Shown one piece after another: positions 14,663 to 22,998 of a DNA stretch of 64,000 bases. Position 1 is the first letter of the stretch; each line of letters starts with the position of its first letter. The translations under genes were made by a program, and so were the position numbers. The DNA is from Nocardioides alpinus (lineage in GTDB: Bacteria > Actinomycetota > Actinomycetes > Propionibacteriales > Nocardioidaceae): assembly GCF_900112035.1 (NCBI RefSeq), contig NZ_FOKC01000001.1, positions 992,001 through 1,056,000 on the forward strand, read 5' to 3'. A model generated the notes under the pieces. It was not told where the DNA came from. It saw only the letters and a list, made by a program, of their open reading frames with translations, and did no database searches.

Positions 14663-15952
14663 TCACAGCGGCTCCGGCCGGTCGAAGACCCGCAGCAGCC
14701 GCTCGGCCTTCCACTCCGACTCGGCCCACTCCTCGGCCACCTCGGACTTCACGGTGATCCCGCCGCCGGTGCCGAGGGTCCAGGTGCCACCGCCGTCGGT
14801 CGTCAGCGAGCGGATGACGACCCCGAGGTCAGCCGGGCCGTCGCCGCTGATCCAGCCGAACGCGCCGGCGTACACGCCTCGTGGGGACGACTCGACCTCC
14901 TCGATGATCTGCATCGTGCGGAGCTTGGGCGCCCCCGTCATCGAGCCGGCCGGGAACAGCGCCCGCAGCGCGCCGATCGTCGTCACGTCGTCGCGCAGGT
15001 GGCCGCGGACGGTGGACACCAGCTGGTGGACCGACGCGTACGTCTCGACCTGCATCAGCGCCGGCACCTCGACCGATCCCACCTCGCAGACCAGCGACAG
15101 GTCGTTGCGGAGCAGGTCGACGATCATCAGGTTCTCGGCGCGCGTCTTGGGGTCGCGGGCCAACCGGTCGCGGTGCCCGTCGTCCTCCTCCGCCGTCGTC
15201 CCGCGCGGGGTCGTGCCCTTGATCGGCTTGGTCTCGAGGTACCGGTCGGGGGTGATGAGGGCGTACCTCTCCGGCGAGCTCGACAGCAGCCACGCTCGCG
15301 CGTCGACGACGTCGTGCTGGAGGAACCCGGAGTACGGCGCGGGGTTGAGCTCGCGCAGGCGGAGGTAGGCCGTGACCGGGTCGAGGTCGGACTCGCGGGT
15401 CAGCCGGTGGGTGAGGTTGACCTCGTAGGAGTTGCCCGCGTGGAGGTGCTCCTGGACGGCGGCGAAGGCGGCGGCGTACGCCTCCGGAACCTCTCGTGTC
15501 ACAGGGGTGGGCGGAGATTGGCGGGGTTGGGCCGTTGCAACGGCCGCATCGCGCGGGAGTCCCCGCTCAAGCGGTGACTCCTGCAGAGGAGCGTGCTCGA
15601 ACACCCGCACCGCCCGCGGCCGCATCCAGACCGCATCGGGGAGGGAGGGATCAGGCGGGGCGGGGAGGTCGGTGCGCGTGGCATGGCCGAAGTAGCCGAA
15701 CCACTGCTCCCCCGCGCCGATCCGCTCCTCGAGCACCTCGAAGAGATCGTCGCCGACGACCGTCGACGACCCGCCGGCGTGCGCCCGGACCTCGCGCCGG
15801 GCGGCCGACCAGGTGAGGGAGACGTCGTCGTCCTCGAGCCAGCCGATGATCGAGCGCCGACCGGACCACTCGCGCGCACCGCCCCCGTCGAGCCAGAAGC
15901 AGCGCGGGTGCTGCGACGCGACGTCGCGGAAGAAGGAGACGGGGTCGGTCAT
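14663..15952 (-). CDS. pabB: Aminodeoxychorismate synthase component I
   Basis: A 429-residue chorismate-binding enzyme that aminates chorismate with ammonia from PabA, toward p-aminobenzoate and folate. The C-terminal catalytic part contains the PIKGTTPRG motif (Lys replacing the Ala/Thr of anthranilate synthases is the PabB marker), then ENLMIVDLLRNDLSLVCEVGSV, LFPAGSMTGAPK and the end motif GTGGGITVKS. Length is typical. The glutamine amidotransferase gene precedes it by 61 bases on the same strand, supporting PabAB rather than TrpEG or a siderophore enzyme. Confidence 0.9.
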   Translation of the reverse strand: MTDPVSFFRDVASQHPRCFWLDGGGAREWSGRRSIIGWLEDDDVSLTWSAARREVRAHAGGSSTVVGDDLFEVLEERIGAGEQWFGYFGHATRTDLPAPPDPSLPDAVWMRPRAVRVFEHAPLQESPLERGLPRDAAVATAQPRQSPPTPVTREVPEAYAAAFAAVQEHLHAGNSYEVNLTHRLTRESDLDPVTAYLRLRELNPAPYSGFLQHDVVDARAWLLSSSPERYALITPDRYLETKPIKGTTPRGTTAEEDDGHRDRLARDPKTRAENLMIVDLLRNDLSLVCEVGSVEVPALMQVETYASVHQLVSTVRGHLRDDVTTIGALRALFPAGSMTGAPKLRTMQIIEEVESSPRGVYAGAFGWISGDGPADLGVVIRSLTTDGGGTWTLGTGGGITVKSEVAEEWAESEWKAERLLRVFDRPEPL

Positions 15953-16013
15953 GCGGGGTCCCCGCGGCCTTGTTCGGAGGAGCGAGGCGGAGGAGGAGGG
16001 CGTCGTGGGGTGC

Positions 16014-16574
16014 TCACGAGAGGAAGCTCCTCACGAGGGCCGCGCCGTGCTCGGACAGCACCGACTCGGGGTGGAACTGCACGCCCTCGAGAGGCAGCGA
16101 GCGGTGTCGGACGCCCATCACGACGCCGTCGTCGGCCCACGCCGTCGCGACGAGGTCCGGCGGCAGGTCGAGGGCCGCGAGGGAGTGGTAGCGCACGGCC
16201 GCGAACCCCTGGGGCAGCCCGGCGAAGACCCCGAGCCCGTCGTGGCGGACGGACGCGACGTCGCCGTGCGCCGGCACGACGCGCGACACCGTGCCGCCGT
16301 ACGCCGTGACCAGCCCCTGCATGCCCAGGCACACGCCGAGCACCGGTCGCGTGCCGGCGAGCAGGACCGCCGTGCCGACCGAGAAGTCAGCCGGGACAGC
16401 GGGGTGCCCGGGACCGGGCGAGAGCACCACGTGCGAGTGCCGCAGGACCGCGTCGGGCTCGACCTCGTCGTGCTGCACGACCCGTGGCAGGACGCCGGTC
16501 ACCCCGGCGACGAGGTGCACCAGGTTCCACGTGTAGGAGTCGTGGTGGTCGACCACGATCACGTCCGGCGTCAC
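16014..16574 (-). CDS. pabA: Aminodeoxychorismate synthase component II (glutamine amidotransferase)
   Basis: A 186-residue class I glutamine amidotransferase supplying ammonia to PabB. The triad is visible: nucleophile Cys in GVCLGMQG near residue 82, and His/Glu in QFHPES near residue 170; LSPGPGHP forms the oxyanion-strand region. It lacks a synthase domain. GTG start at 16574 without a ribosome site; TAGCCT at 16586-16581 is 6 bases upstream, indicating a leaderless message. It reads through to pabB 61 bases later. Confidence 0.9.
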   Translation of the reverse strand: MTPDVIVVDHHDSYTWNLVHLVAGVTGVLPRVVQHDEVEPDAVLRHSHVVLSPGPGHPAVPADFSVGTAVLLAGTRPVLGVCLGMQGLVTAYGGTVSRVVPAHGDVASVRHDGLGVFAGLPQGFAAVRYHSLAALDLPPDLVATAWADDGVVMGVRHRSLPLEGVQFHPESVLSEHGAALVRSFLS

Positions 16575-16580
16575 GCACGG

Positions 16581-16586
16581 AGGCTA
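16581..16586 (-). promoter_or_regulatory. Leaderless -10 element for pabA
   Basis: TAGCCT on the minus strand, followed by CCGTGC and then the GTG start codon, lies in the 24-base gap after the sulfatase gene. It fits TANNNT-N6-start. Confidence 0.55.
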
Positions 16587-16598
16587 GGGCATGTCCGC

Positions 16599-18287
16599 TC
16601 ACCGGGTCACCGTGCGGCAGGCCTCCGACACCGCCTCGTCGCCCTTCTCGCGGCAGGTGTCGAAGGCAGCGAGCTTGCCCATCAGCAGCGCCACCTCGTC
16701 GCGACGCCGGGGGTTGGCCACGTTGTTCTTCTTCTCGAAGGGACTGGTCCTGTAGCTGTAGAACTCATAGCCCCACGAGGTCTTCCGCGGCCGCGGGTCG
16801 AGGTCGAGGCGCACGAGCAGCGCGGTCCGGCTGCGCACCGCGGTGTAGGACGGGATCCGGTCGAGCTCCGAGCCGGTGAACGCCGCGTCGGGATCGTTGC
16901 CCGTGAGCGTCTGCTGCGTGTGCTCGAGGAAGGCGTACGACTGGCGCACCAGCGCGGGCTGCCCCAGGGTCGGCGCCAGCGACGTGCCGCTGCGGAAGGG
17001 CGCGGGGACCAGCCCGGCCATCTCCTCGAAGGTCGGCGCGAGGTCGATGTTGCTGGTGACCTCCTTGCGCTTCCCCGGGACGACGCCGGGACCGGTGATC
17101 AGCAGCGGCACGCGCACGTCGGTGTCGTACGGCGTCCCCTTGCCGCGCCCGAGACCGTTCTGGCCGAGGTGGAAGCCGTTGTCGGACGTGAGGACGACGT
17201 AGGTGTCGGGCCCGACCGAGGCGAGCAGCTTCGTGACCAGGCGGTCGGCGGACTGCGCCATCCGCGCGCGGTCGCGCAGGTCGCGCACCGCGGCGGCGGC
17301 CGGCAGGGTGGAGGCGGTGTTCCAGGCCCGGGCCTTCTTGCCCTTGCGGGTGCGCGGCCGGTTGTCGGCGCGCTCGTCGCCGTAGCCCGGCAGGTCGTCG
17401 ACGGTGAGCTTGGCGCAGGAGACCCGACCGCAGGAGCGCTGGCCCTCCCGGTCGCGGAACATCGGCGGGAAGAGCGGGTCGCCCGGGTAGTGGCCCTTCG
17501 GCTGGGTGCGGTTGTGCGGGGCGTAGAGCGCGACCTCGAGGAAGTAGGGCGCGTCGGCGGCCTCGCCGTTGGCGACGAAGTCCAGCGCGAGGTCGCCGAT
17601 CACGGTCCCGGCATAAGCCTGGTCCTTGGCGGCGTCACTGGCACTCGCGGGCGGCGCAGGGTGCTGGGTGATCTGCATCCGCTGGTCGACGACGGACGTG
17701 CTGGCGAAGTCCCACCCGTCGTACGCCGACCCGAAGACCGTGTTGAACGTGGACCAGCCCGGCACCACGGGCGGCAGCGCGCGGCCCGGTGACCACTCGT
17801 ACTCGTTGAGGAACTTGCCCACGAACCCCGTCGTGTAGCCCGACTCCTGGAGCCGCACGTTGAAGGCCCGCTCGGGGTTGCCGTGGGTGTCGAAGGCCGG
17901 CCAGCCGCCGAGCATCGACGTCCCCTGGTTGGACGTGTTGGTGCGGACGCCGGTCTGGTGGGGGTACTGCCCGGTGAAGAAGCTCGACCGCGAGACGCAG
18001 CACAGGGAGTCGGTGACGAAGGCGTGCGGATAGCTCGCACCCGCCTTGCGCATCCGCTGCACCGACCGCATCGTCTGGACGAGGTCCATCGAGAAGTCGT
18101 CCAGCATGACCACGACGATGTTGGGACGCGTGGCCCGGCTCGCGGCGGGCTGCAGCTCCCCGATCGCGGTGCCGGTGACCCGCGCCGGACGTACGTCGTC
18201 GTCGGGCGTCGTCGTTCCCCCGGCTGCCCCGCATGCCGTCAGCGCGAGCAGGCATGCGCCCACCCACGCTCGCTTGAGTTGTCCCAC
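16599..18287 (-). CDS. Sulfatase lipoprotein (N-acetylglucosamine-6-sulfatase-like)
   Basis: About 562 residues. A lipoprotein signal (KRAWVGACLLALTAC, lipobox LTAC) predicts anchoring outside the membrane. The sulfatase fold starts with RPNIVVVMLDDFS (metal-binding Asp pair) and has the sulfatase signature SLCCVSRSSFFTGQYPHQTGV, where the first Cys should become formylglycine; TSDNGFHLGQ and KGTPYDTDVRVPLLI are the second metal-site and C-terminal motifs. The motif reads C-C-V-S-R, with Val where C-x-(P/S)-x-R is usual. The start at GTG 18287 fits the signal peptide; further in-frame codons upstream to 18413 are unlikely. The substrate is probably a sulfated glycan, not determined. Confidence 0.88.
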   Translation of the reverse strand: MGQLKRAWVGACLLALTACGAAGGTTTPDDDVRPARVTGTAIGELQPAASRATRPNIVVVMLDDFSMDLVQTMRSVQRMRKAGASYPHAFVTDSLCCVSRSSFFTGQYPHQTGVRTNTSNQGTSMLGGWPAFDTHGNPERAFNVRLQESGYTTGFVGKFLNEYEWSPGRALPPVVPGWSTFNTVFGSAYDGWDFASTSVVDQRMQITQHPAPPASASDAAKDQAYAGTVIGDLALDFVANGEAADAPYFLEVALYAPHNRTQPKGHYPGDPLFPPMFRDREGQRSCGRVSCAKLTVDDLPGYGDERADNRPRTRKGKKARAWNTASTLPAAAAVRDLRDRARMAQSADRLVTKLLASVGPDTYVVLTSDNGFHLGQNGLGRGKGTPYDTDVRVPLLITGPGVVPGKRKEVTSNIDLAPTFEEMAGLVPAPFRSGTSLAPTLGQPALVRQSYAFLEHTQQTLTGNDPDAAFTGSELDRIPSYTAVRSRTALLVRLDLDPRPRKTSWGYEFYSYRTSPFEKKNNVANPRRRDEVALLMGKLAAFDTCREKGDEAVSEACRTVTR

Positions 18288-18420
18288 GTGTCCCCCGTCG
18301 TGTCCCGCGCTGGCTTCCCCAGACCGGCTACCCAGAGTGACGCCGTACGTCACTGTTCGGTTGCCTGCCACGCCGAACGAATGTCTACCAGATGACTCGA
18401 CTTGAGCCTCCACGGCGTCC

Positions 18421-18484
18421 GGTAGTTCGGGACGAGACGGTAGGAGAAACGGCCGAAACGCCCACCAGAACGTCCCGAACTACC
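18421..18484. repeat. Long-range perfect inverted repeat
   Basis: Fourteen-base perfect arms (GGTAGTTCGGGACG at 18421-18434 and its complement at 18471-18484) flank a 36-base spacer containing GGCCG. The right arm includes the TAG stop of the PhzE-like gene (18482-18480). It may be a terminator or a palindromic intergenic element. Confidence 0.6.
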
Positions 18485-20411
18485 CCAGGCCCCCACCTGC
18501 GGACTCAGGCGCCAGCAGGTCGCGGACTGCCGCGTGGAGCAGGTCGTAGCCGTTCTCGGTGAGGATCGACTCGGCGTGGAACTGGATGCCGCGGAAGTGC
18601 GGACCGATGACGGCGTGGATGTCGCCGGTGGCCTCGTCGGCCTCGATGCGTACGCCCTCGGGCAGCGTGGCGACATCGGCGGGCGCACGGCCGACGAACG
18701 TGTTGTAGAACCCCACCCGCTCGGTGCGGCCGTCGAGCCGCACGGGCGACTGGGTGCCCTGGAAGACGACGTCCTTGTAGCCGAGCTCCAGACCGAGCCG
18801 CTCGCAGAGGGTCTGGTGGCCCAGGCACACCGCGAGGAACGGCTGGCCGGAGGAGAGCAGGTCATCGACAGCGCGGCGGAAGGAGGCGATCTTGGGGTGG
18901 TCGCCGTCGCGGGGGTCGCCGGGTCCGGGCCCGACGATCACCAGGTCGGCGCCGTCGAAGGCGCCCGGGGCGTAGTCCTCGTGCCGCACGACGCGCGACG
19001 TCATCCCGAAGACACCGAGCACGTGGACGAGCATGTTCACGAAGTCGTCCTCGCCGTGCAGGATCACGGCCGTCTGCCCGGCCAGGCCCGGGTCGGCGGG
19101 CTCGCCGGCCTGGTCGGTGAGCCAGAAGCGCGAGAGCCGCTGGTTGCGCGTCCCCAGGGCCAGGAGGACGTCCTCGTCGCGTGCGAGCTCGGCGATGTCG
19201 GCGCCGTCGGACAGGGCGACCGGCGCGAGGCCGAAGGCGCTGAGGATGCCGCCCGCCTTGGCCCGTGTCTCGGCGACCTCGGACGCGGCGTCGGAGTCGC
19301 GCACCAGCGTCGCACCGGCGGTGACCTTGAGCTCGCCCGTCGGCGAGACGTCTGCGGTGCGGATCAGGATCGGGCTGTCCATGGTGGGCGTGCCGTCCGG
19401 CGAGCGGCCGAACAGCGCCAGCGCGGCGCCGTAGTAGCCGCGGCCCTCGGGCTCGTAGTCGGCGATGAGGCGGCAGGCGTTCTCGACGGGCGCGCCGGTC
19501 ACCGTCGCGGCGTACATGGTGTCGCGCAGGATCTCGCGGTGGTCGCGGTCGGAGCGCCCGGCGAGGAGGTACTCGGTGTGGATCAGGTGGGTCATCGGCT
19601 TGAGGAACGGCCCGAGCACCTGGCCACCCTCGTGGCAGATGTCGCACATCATCTTGAGCTCCTCGTCGACGACCATGAAGAGCTCGAAGACCTCCTTCTC
19701 GTCGGCGAGGAAGTCGAGGAGCCGGTCCTTGACCTCGCGCGCCTCGCCCTCGGGAGCCGCGACCCGGAAGGTGCCGGAGATCGGGTTCATCCGGACGTCG
19801 CCGGAGCGCACCGAGACGTGCCGCTCGGGGCTCGCGCCGATCAGGAAGCGCTCGCCGGTGAAGAAGCAGAACGTCCAGTACGCCCCGCGCTCGCGCTCCA
19901 TCAGCCGACGCAGCACCGTGAGGGCGCGGGTGGCGTCCCAGTCGGCGACGACCGCGCGGTAGTGGCGGCCGATGACGAGGTTGGCGCCCTCGCCCTGGCC
20001 GATCTCGTCGCGGATGATCGCCTCGACCACCTCGGCGTAGTCGTCGTCGCTGGTCGCGAAGCCGCCGCGCTCGGCGAGCTCGATCGGCACGTCGGGCAGC
20101 GCGGCGAGGAGGTCGTCGACCGACACCTCGTGCTCGGCCTCGATGTCGACCACGGTCAGCGGGGTGCCGTCGTCGATGGCGGCGAAGCCGCGCTCGCGCA
20201 CCTGTCGGAACGGCACCGCGACGAGCCTGTCGGCGCTGCGCCCGGGCGCAGGTGCCCCGGTCTCCAGCGGGATGTCGAGGAGCGAGGCGACCTCGTGGGG
20301 CGTGCCGCCGACGAGTCCCACCGTCGGTGCGGCCTTGCGCCGGATGACCGCCCACGCGCCGTGCCCCTGGATCTGCTCCAGGAGGTCGGCGACGGTGGGG
20401 GTCGAAGTCAT
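18480..20411 (-). CDS. Fused anthranilate/ADIC synthase (TrpE-TrpG architecture, PhzE-like)
   Basis: A 643-residue fusion. The N-terminal chorismate-using half (residues about 90-420) contains PISGTFRV, the signature where PabB has PIKGT, plus KDRLLDFLADEKEVFELFMVVDEELKMM and TVTGAPVENACRL. The C-terminal glutamine amidotransferase (about 445-635) has VGPGPGDPRDGD, AVCLGHQTL with the nucleophile Cys and QFHAES. Fusion order and the amidotransferase stretch FQGTQSPV resemble phenazine PhzE and Streptomyces anthranilate synthase fusions. No phz, trp or other shikimate-derived pathway gene is adjacent. TAGGGT sits 7 bases before the ATG, suggesting leaderless expression. Confidence 0.85.
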   Translation of the reverse strand: MTSTPTVADLLEQIQGHGAWAVIRRKAAPTVGLVGGTPHEVASLLDIPLETGAPAPGRSADRLVAVPFRQVRERGFAAIDDGTPLTVVDIEAEHEVSVDDLLAALPDVPIELAERGGFATSDDDYAEVVEAIIRDEIGQGEGANLVIGRHYRAVVADWDATRALTVLRRLMERERGAYWTFCFFTGERFLIGASPERHVSVRSGDVRMNPISGTFRVAAPEGEAREVKDRLLDFLADEKEVFELFMVVDEELKMMCDICHEGGQVLGPFLKPMTHLIHTEYLLAGRSDRDHREILRDTMYAATVTGAPVENACRLIADYEPEGRGYYGAALALFGRSPDGTPTMDSPILIRTADVSPTGELKVTAGATLVRDSDAASEVAETRAKAGGILSAFGLAPVALSDGADIAELARDEDVLLALGTRNQRLSRFWLTDQAGEPADPGLAGQTAVILHGEDDFVNMLVHVLGVFGMTSRVVRHEDYAPGAFDGADLVIVGPGPGDPRDGDHPKIASFRRAVDDLLSSGQPFLAVCLGHQTLCERLGLELGYKDVVFQGTQSPVRLDGRTERVGFYNTFVGRAPADVATLPEGVRIEADEATGDIHAVIGPHFRGIQFHAESILTENGYDLLHAAVRDLLAPESAGGGLG

Positions 20412-20454
20412 GGCCGAAACCCTACGGCGGGGCGCCGGGCCCGTCCCGCGGGTC

Positions 20455-21276
20455 TCACCCGTGGGGTCGCAGCAGCTCCTCGAGGACCTCCGAGTGGCGG
20501 TCCGGGTGCAGCCAGAACGAGTTCCCGGCCCACGACGCGGGCAGGTCGGTGGGCGCCCCGAGCTCGTCGACCACGACGTAGCCGAGCTCGACCGCGAGGG
20601 CGTGCAGCTCGGCCTGGTGCGACTGCACCTCGACCATCAGCGCCGGCCGCCCGTCGGCCAGGGTGCGGCGGGCACCGGTCAGGACCTCGAGCTCGAAGCC
20701 CTCCACATCGACCTTGACGAAGTCGGGGGGCTCGGGGAAGCGCGCGTCGAGGGTGGTCACGGTGACCTCGACGGCCCGGACGTCGGGGTCCACGCCGGCC
20801 GCCCGCGCGTTGGTCTCCAACCCCTCGAAGTGCGGGACGAACGAGTTGTTCTGCCCGGTCAGGGCCTCCACGTAGAAGGTGAGAGTCCCGGATGTCTCGC
20901 CGACACCCTCGGGGACGAGGGTGACCTGCGGGAGGTGCTCGGTGTTGGTCCGGAGGTAGGGGAGGTTGTTGGGCCCCGGCTCGAACACCACCACGGACCC
21001 GGCAGGCCCGACGAGGTGTGCGAAGTACTGGGTGATGAAACCGATGTGCCCGCCCACCTCGGCCACCCGGTCGCCCGGACCCACCAGACGCGCGAACAGC
21101 GCCATGCTCGGCGCTTCGCGGCGGCGCCGGTGGAACCAGTAACCCTTGTGGCGAAAGCTGTGCAGCCGCAAGCGGTCCCGGGTGTGGGGGTTGCGGATGG
21201 TGATGTCGCCCGGGTTGTGCGCCTCGAACCACGGCAGGACCCGGCGCCGGACGCGTGACCTGACGTCGAGACCCAC
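20455..21276 (-). CDS. FkbM-family SAM-dependent methyltransferase
   Basis: A 273-residue methyltransferase. The SAM-binding motif VAEVGGHIGFIT lies near residue 68, followed by SVVVFEPGPNNLPYL (acidic residue for the ribose) and DFVKVDVEGFELEVLTGA, the hallmark of the FkbM family, which O-methylates sugars and other hydroxyls. The N-terminal 45 residues are basic. It starts at GTG with an ideal AGGAGG 5 bases upstream. It is divergent from the first gene of the polysaccharide operon, so O-methylation of the exopolysaccharide is a sensible inference. Confidence 0.87.
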   Translation of the reverse strand: MGLDVRSRVRRRVLPWFEAHNPGDITIRNPHTRDRLRLHSFRHKGYWFHRRRREAPSMALFARLVGPGDRVAEVGGHIGFITQYFAHLVGPAGSVVVFEPGPNNLPYLRTNTEHLPQVTLVPEGVGETSGTLTFYVEALTGQNNSFVPHFEGLETNARAAGVDPDVRAVEVTVTTLDARFPEPPDFVKVDVEGFELEVLTGARRTLADGRPALMVEVQSHQAELHALAVELGYVVVDELGAPTDLPASWAGNSFWLHPDRHSEVLEELLRPHG

Positions 21277-21393
21277 TGATCCTCCTCGGACTTCCGCGTC
21301 ACCCTAGTGCCTGCCCCGGTCGCCCGGCCCGGCTCGCGGCTAGGATCGCGGCCGTCCCACCGTGTGGCAAGGGCTGCAGAGAAGAGGTAACGC

Positions 21394-22998
21394 GTGTCCG
21401 TCGCTGCGGTCGCCCTCCGCCTCTGCGGCGACGCCCCTGACGAGCGGATCCACGCGTGGGTCCGGGCCCTGGGGCGGGTCGACGCACCTCTGCGGTCGCT
21501 GCAGCTGCCCGACGTCGCGGACGCCCCCGACGACCTCGATCGCTGGCTCGACGAGACCGGCGTGCAGCGCGTGGCTGCCGACGCGCGGACCGACGCGGTG
21601 GACGTGCTCGTCCTCGCTGACGCCACCGCCCTGCCGACACCGTCCTGCCTGCGGCTGCTCGTCGCGGACGCGGCCGGCGGGGCCGCTCTCGTCGGGACCC
21701 GCGTCCTCCCGCACGGCGCGGCCGTCCTCGAGCGCGACGGCGCGACGGTGCCCGCGCCGCACGCCTGCGTCGCGGTGCCGATGACGGCCGGCCCGGAGCA
21801 CCTGCGGGCGTGCACCGCGGCCGAGGCCGCGGCGAGCTCGCTGGCGCACGGGACCGACGTACGACGCCTCGAGGCCGCGGCCGTGCTCGTCGATCAGGCG
21901 CCCGCTCACCCCGCACCGCCCGGCGACGTCCCTCCCTACGGGCACCCGGCCGCGCTGCCGTCCTCGACGCTGCACCGCGTGCTCCTCGACGCCGGCCTCA
22001 CCCCGCCCCGGCTCCCGACCGGCCGCGAGCAGCGCCCGTTCCTGACGGTGATCACCCGGACCCAGGGCACCCGGCTCCAGTGCCTCGAGGAGGTGCTGAC
22101 CTGCCTGTCCGGACAGTCCTCCCGCGACTTCGAGGTCGTGCTCGCGTGCCACCGCGTCGCCGACGACGCGGTCGACGCGGTGCGGCACGTGGTCGAGACG
22201 ATGCCCGCCTGGCTGGCCGCCAGGACCCGCCTCATCGAGGTCGAGCGTCCGGGCCGCTCGTCGCCGCTCAACGACGCGCTCGATGTCGCGCAGGGCAGGT
22301 ACGCCGTCGTGCTCGACGACGACGACGCCGTGGCCCCCGACTGGGTGGCGGCCTTCGCCGCGCTCGAGGCGGAACACCCGGGTGTCGTGCTGCGCTCGGT
22401 CGCGCTGGCGCAGGAGGTGCGCCCGGTGCTCGTCGACGACGACGGCCCCCGCGGGCCGGTCCCGGTCGAGACCGGTCCGGCCCACCGGATCTGGCCCGAC
22501 GCGTTCAGCATGGTCGACCACCTCTGGGACAACGCCTCGCCCCCGATGACCTTCGCCGTGCCGCGCGGGGTGTTCGGCGACCTGGGCCACCGCTTCGACG
22601 AGTCGCTCGACACCACCGAGGACTGGGACTTCCTCATGCGGGCCGCTGTCGTCACGGGGGTGGCCAGCACCCCGGCCGTCACCGCCACCTACCGCGTGTG
22701 GAACGACGGCGAGGGGTCACGGCACCTGCACGACGAGCAGGTCTGGGCATCGGGTCGCGAGGCGGTCCTGGCCACGCTCGACGGCCTGGCGATCCTCCTG
22801 CAACCCGGGGCGGCACGCGAGGTGCGCGACCTCCACCGCGCGCTCGCGGAGGAGACCGCGGAGAAGTTCCGCTTCGCGCGGCTCAACGAGCAGGCGGCCC
22901 AGGACCTCGGTGCGGTCAACGAGGCCGTCGCGGCGCTGCGCGAGCAGGTGGCCGAGCTGAGGGAGCGCAACGCGAGGCTGCGCCGGAGGCTGACATGA
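21394..22998 (+). CDS. Family 2 glycosyltransferase with N-terminal extension and C-terminal coiled coil
   Basis: A 534-residue protein. The GT2 (GT-A) domain starts near residue 215 (RPFLTVITRTQG) and carries LNDALDVAQGRYAVVLDDDDAV with the metal-binding acidic cluster near residue 307; a later TTEDWDFLMRA is the typical acceptor-side motif. The first 210 residues hold VLVLADATALPTPSCLRLL and no familiar motif, perhaps a degenerate second GT2-like domain. The last 35 residues form a heptad-like coiled coil (VAALREQVAELRERNARL). GTG start with AGAGG nearby. It opens the forward polysaccharide operon and overlaps the next gene by 4 bases. Confidence 0.85.
   Translation: MSVAAVALRLCGDAPDERIHAWVRALGRVDAPLRSLQLPDVADAPDDLDRWLDETGVQRVAADARTDAVDVLVLADATALPTPSCLRLLVADAAGGAALVGTRVLPHGAAVLERDGATVPAPHACVAVPMTAGPEHLRACTAAEAAASSLAHGTDVRRLEAAAVLVDQAPAHPAPPGDVPPYGHPAALPSSTLHRVLLDAGLTPPRLPTGREQRPFLTVITRTQGTRLQCLEEVLTCLSGQSSRDFEVVLACHRVADDAVDAVRHVVETMPAWLAARTRLIEVERPGRSSPLNDALDVAQGRYAVVLDDDDAVAPDWVAAFAALEAEHPGVVLRSVALAQEVRPVLVDDDGPRGPVPVETGPAHRIWPDAFSMVDHLWDNASPPMTFAVPRGVFGDLGHRFDESLDTTEDWDFLMRAAVVTGVASTPAVTATYRVWNDGEGSRHLHDEQVWASGREAVLATLDGLAILLQPGAAREVRDLHRALAEETAEKFRFARLNEQAAQDLGAVNEAVAALREQVAELRERNARLRRRLT

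Noticed and set aside
18534..20717. Long open frame antisense to the PhzE-like gene
   Set aside because: Low-complexity Gly/Ala/Val/Asp translation; the sense frame has intact synthase and amidotransferase motifs.
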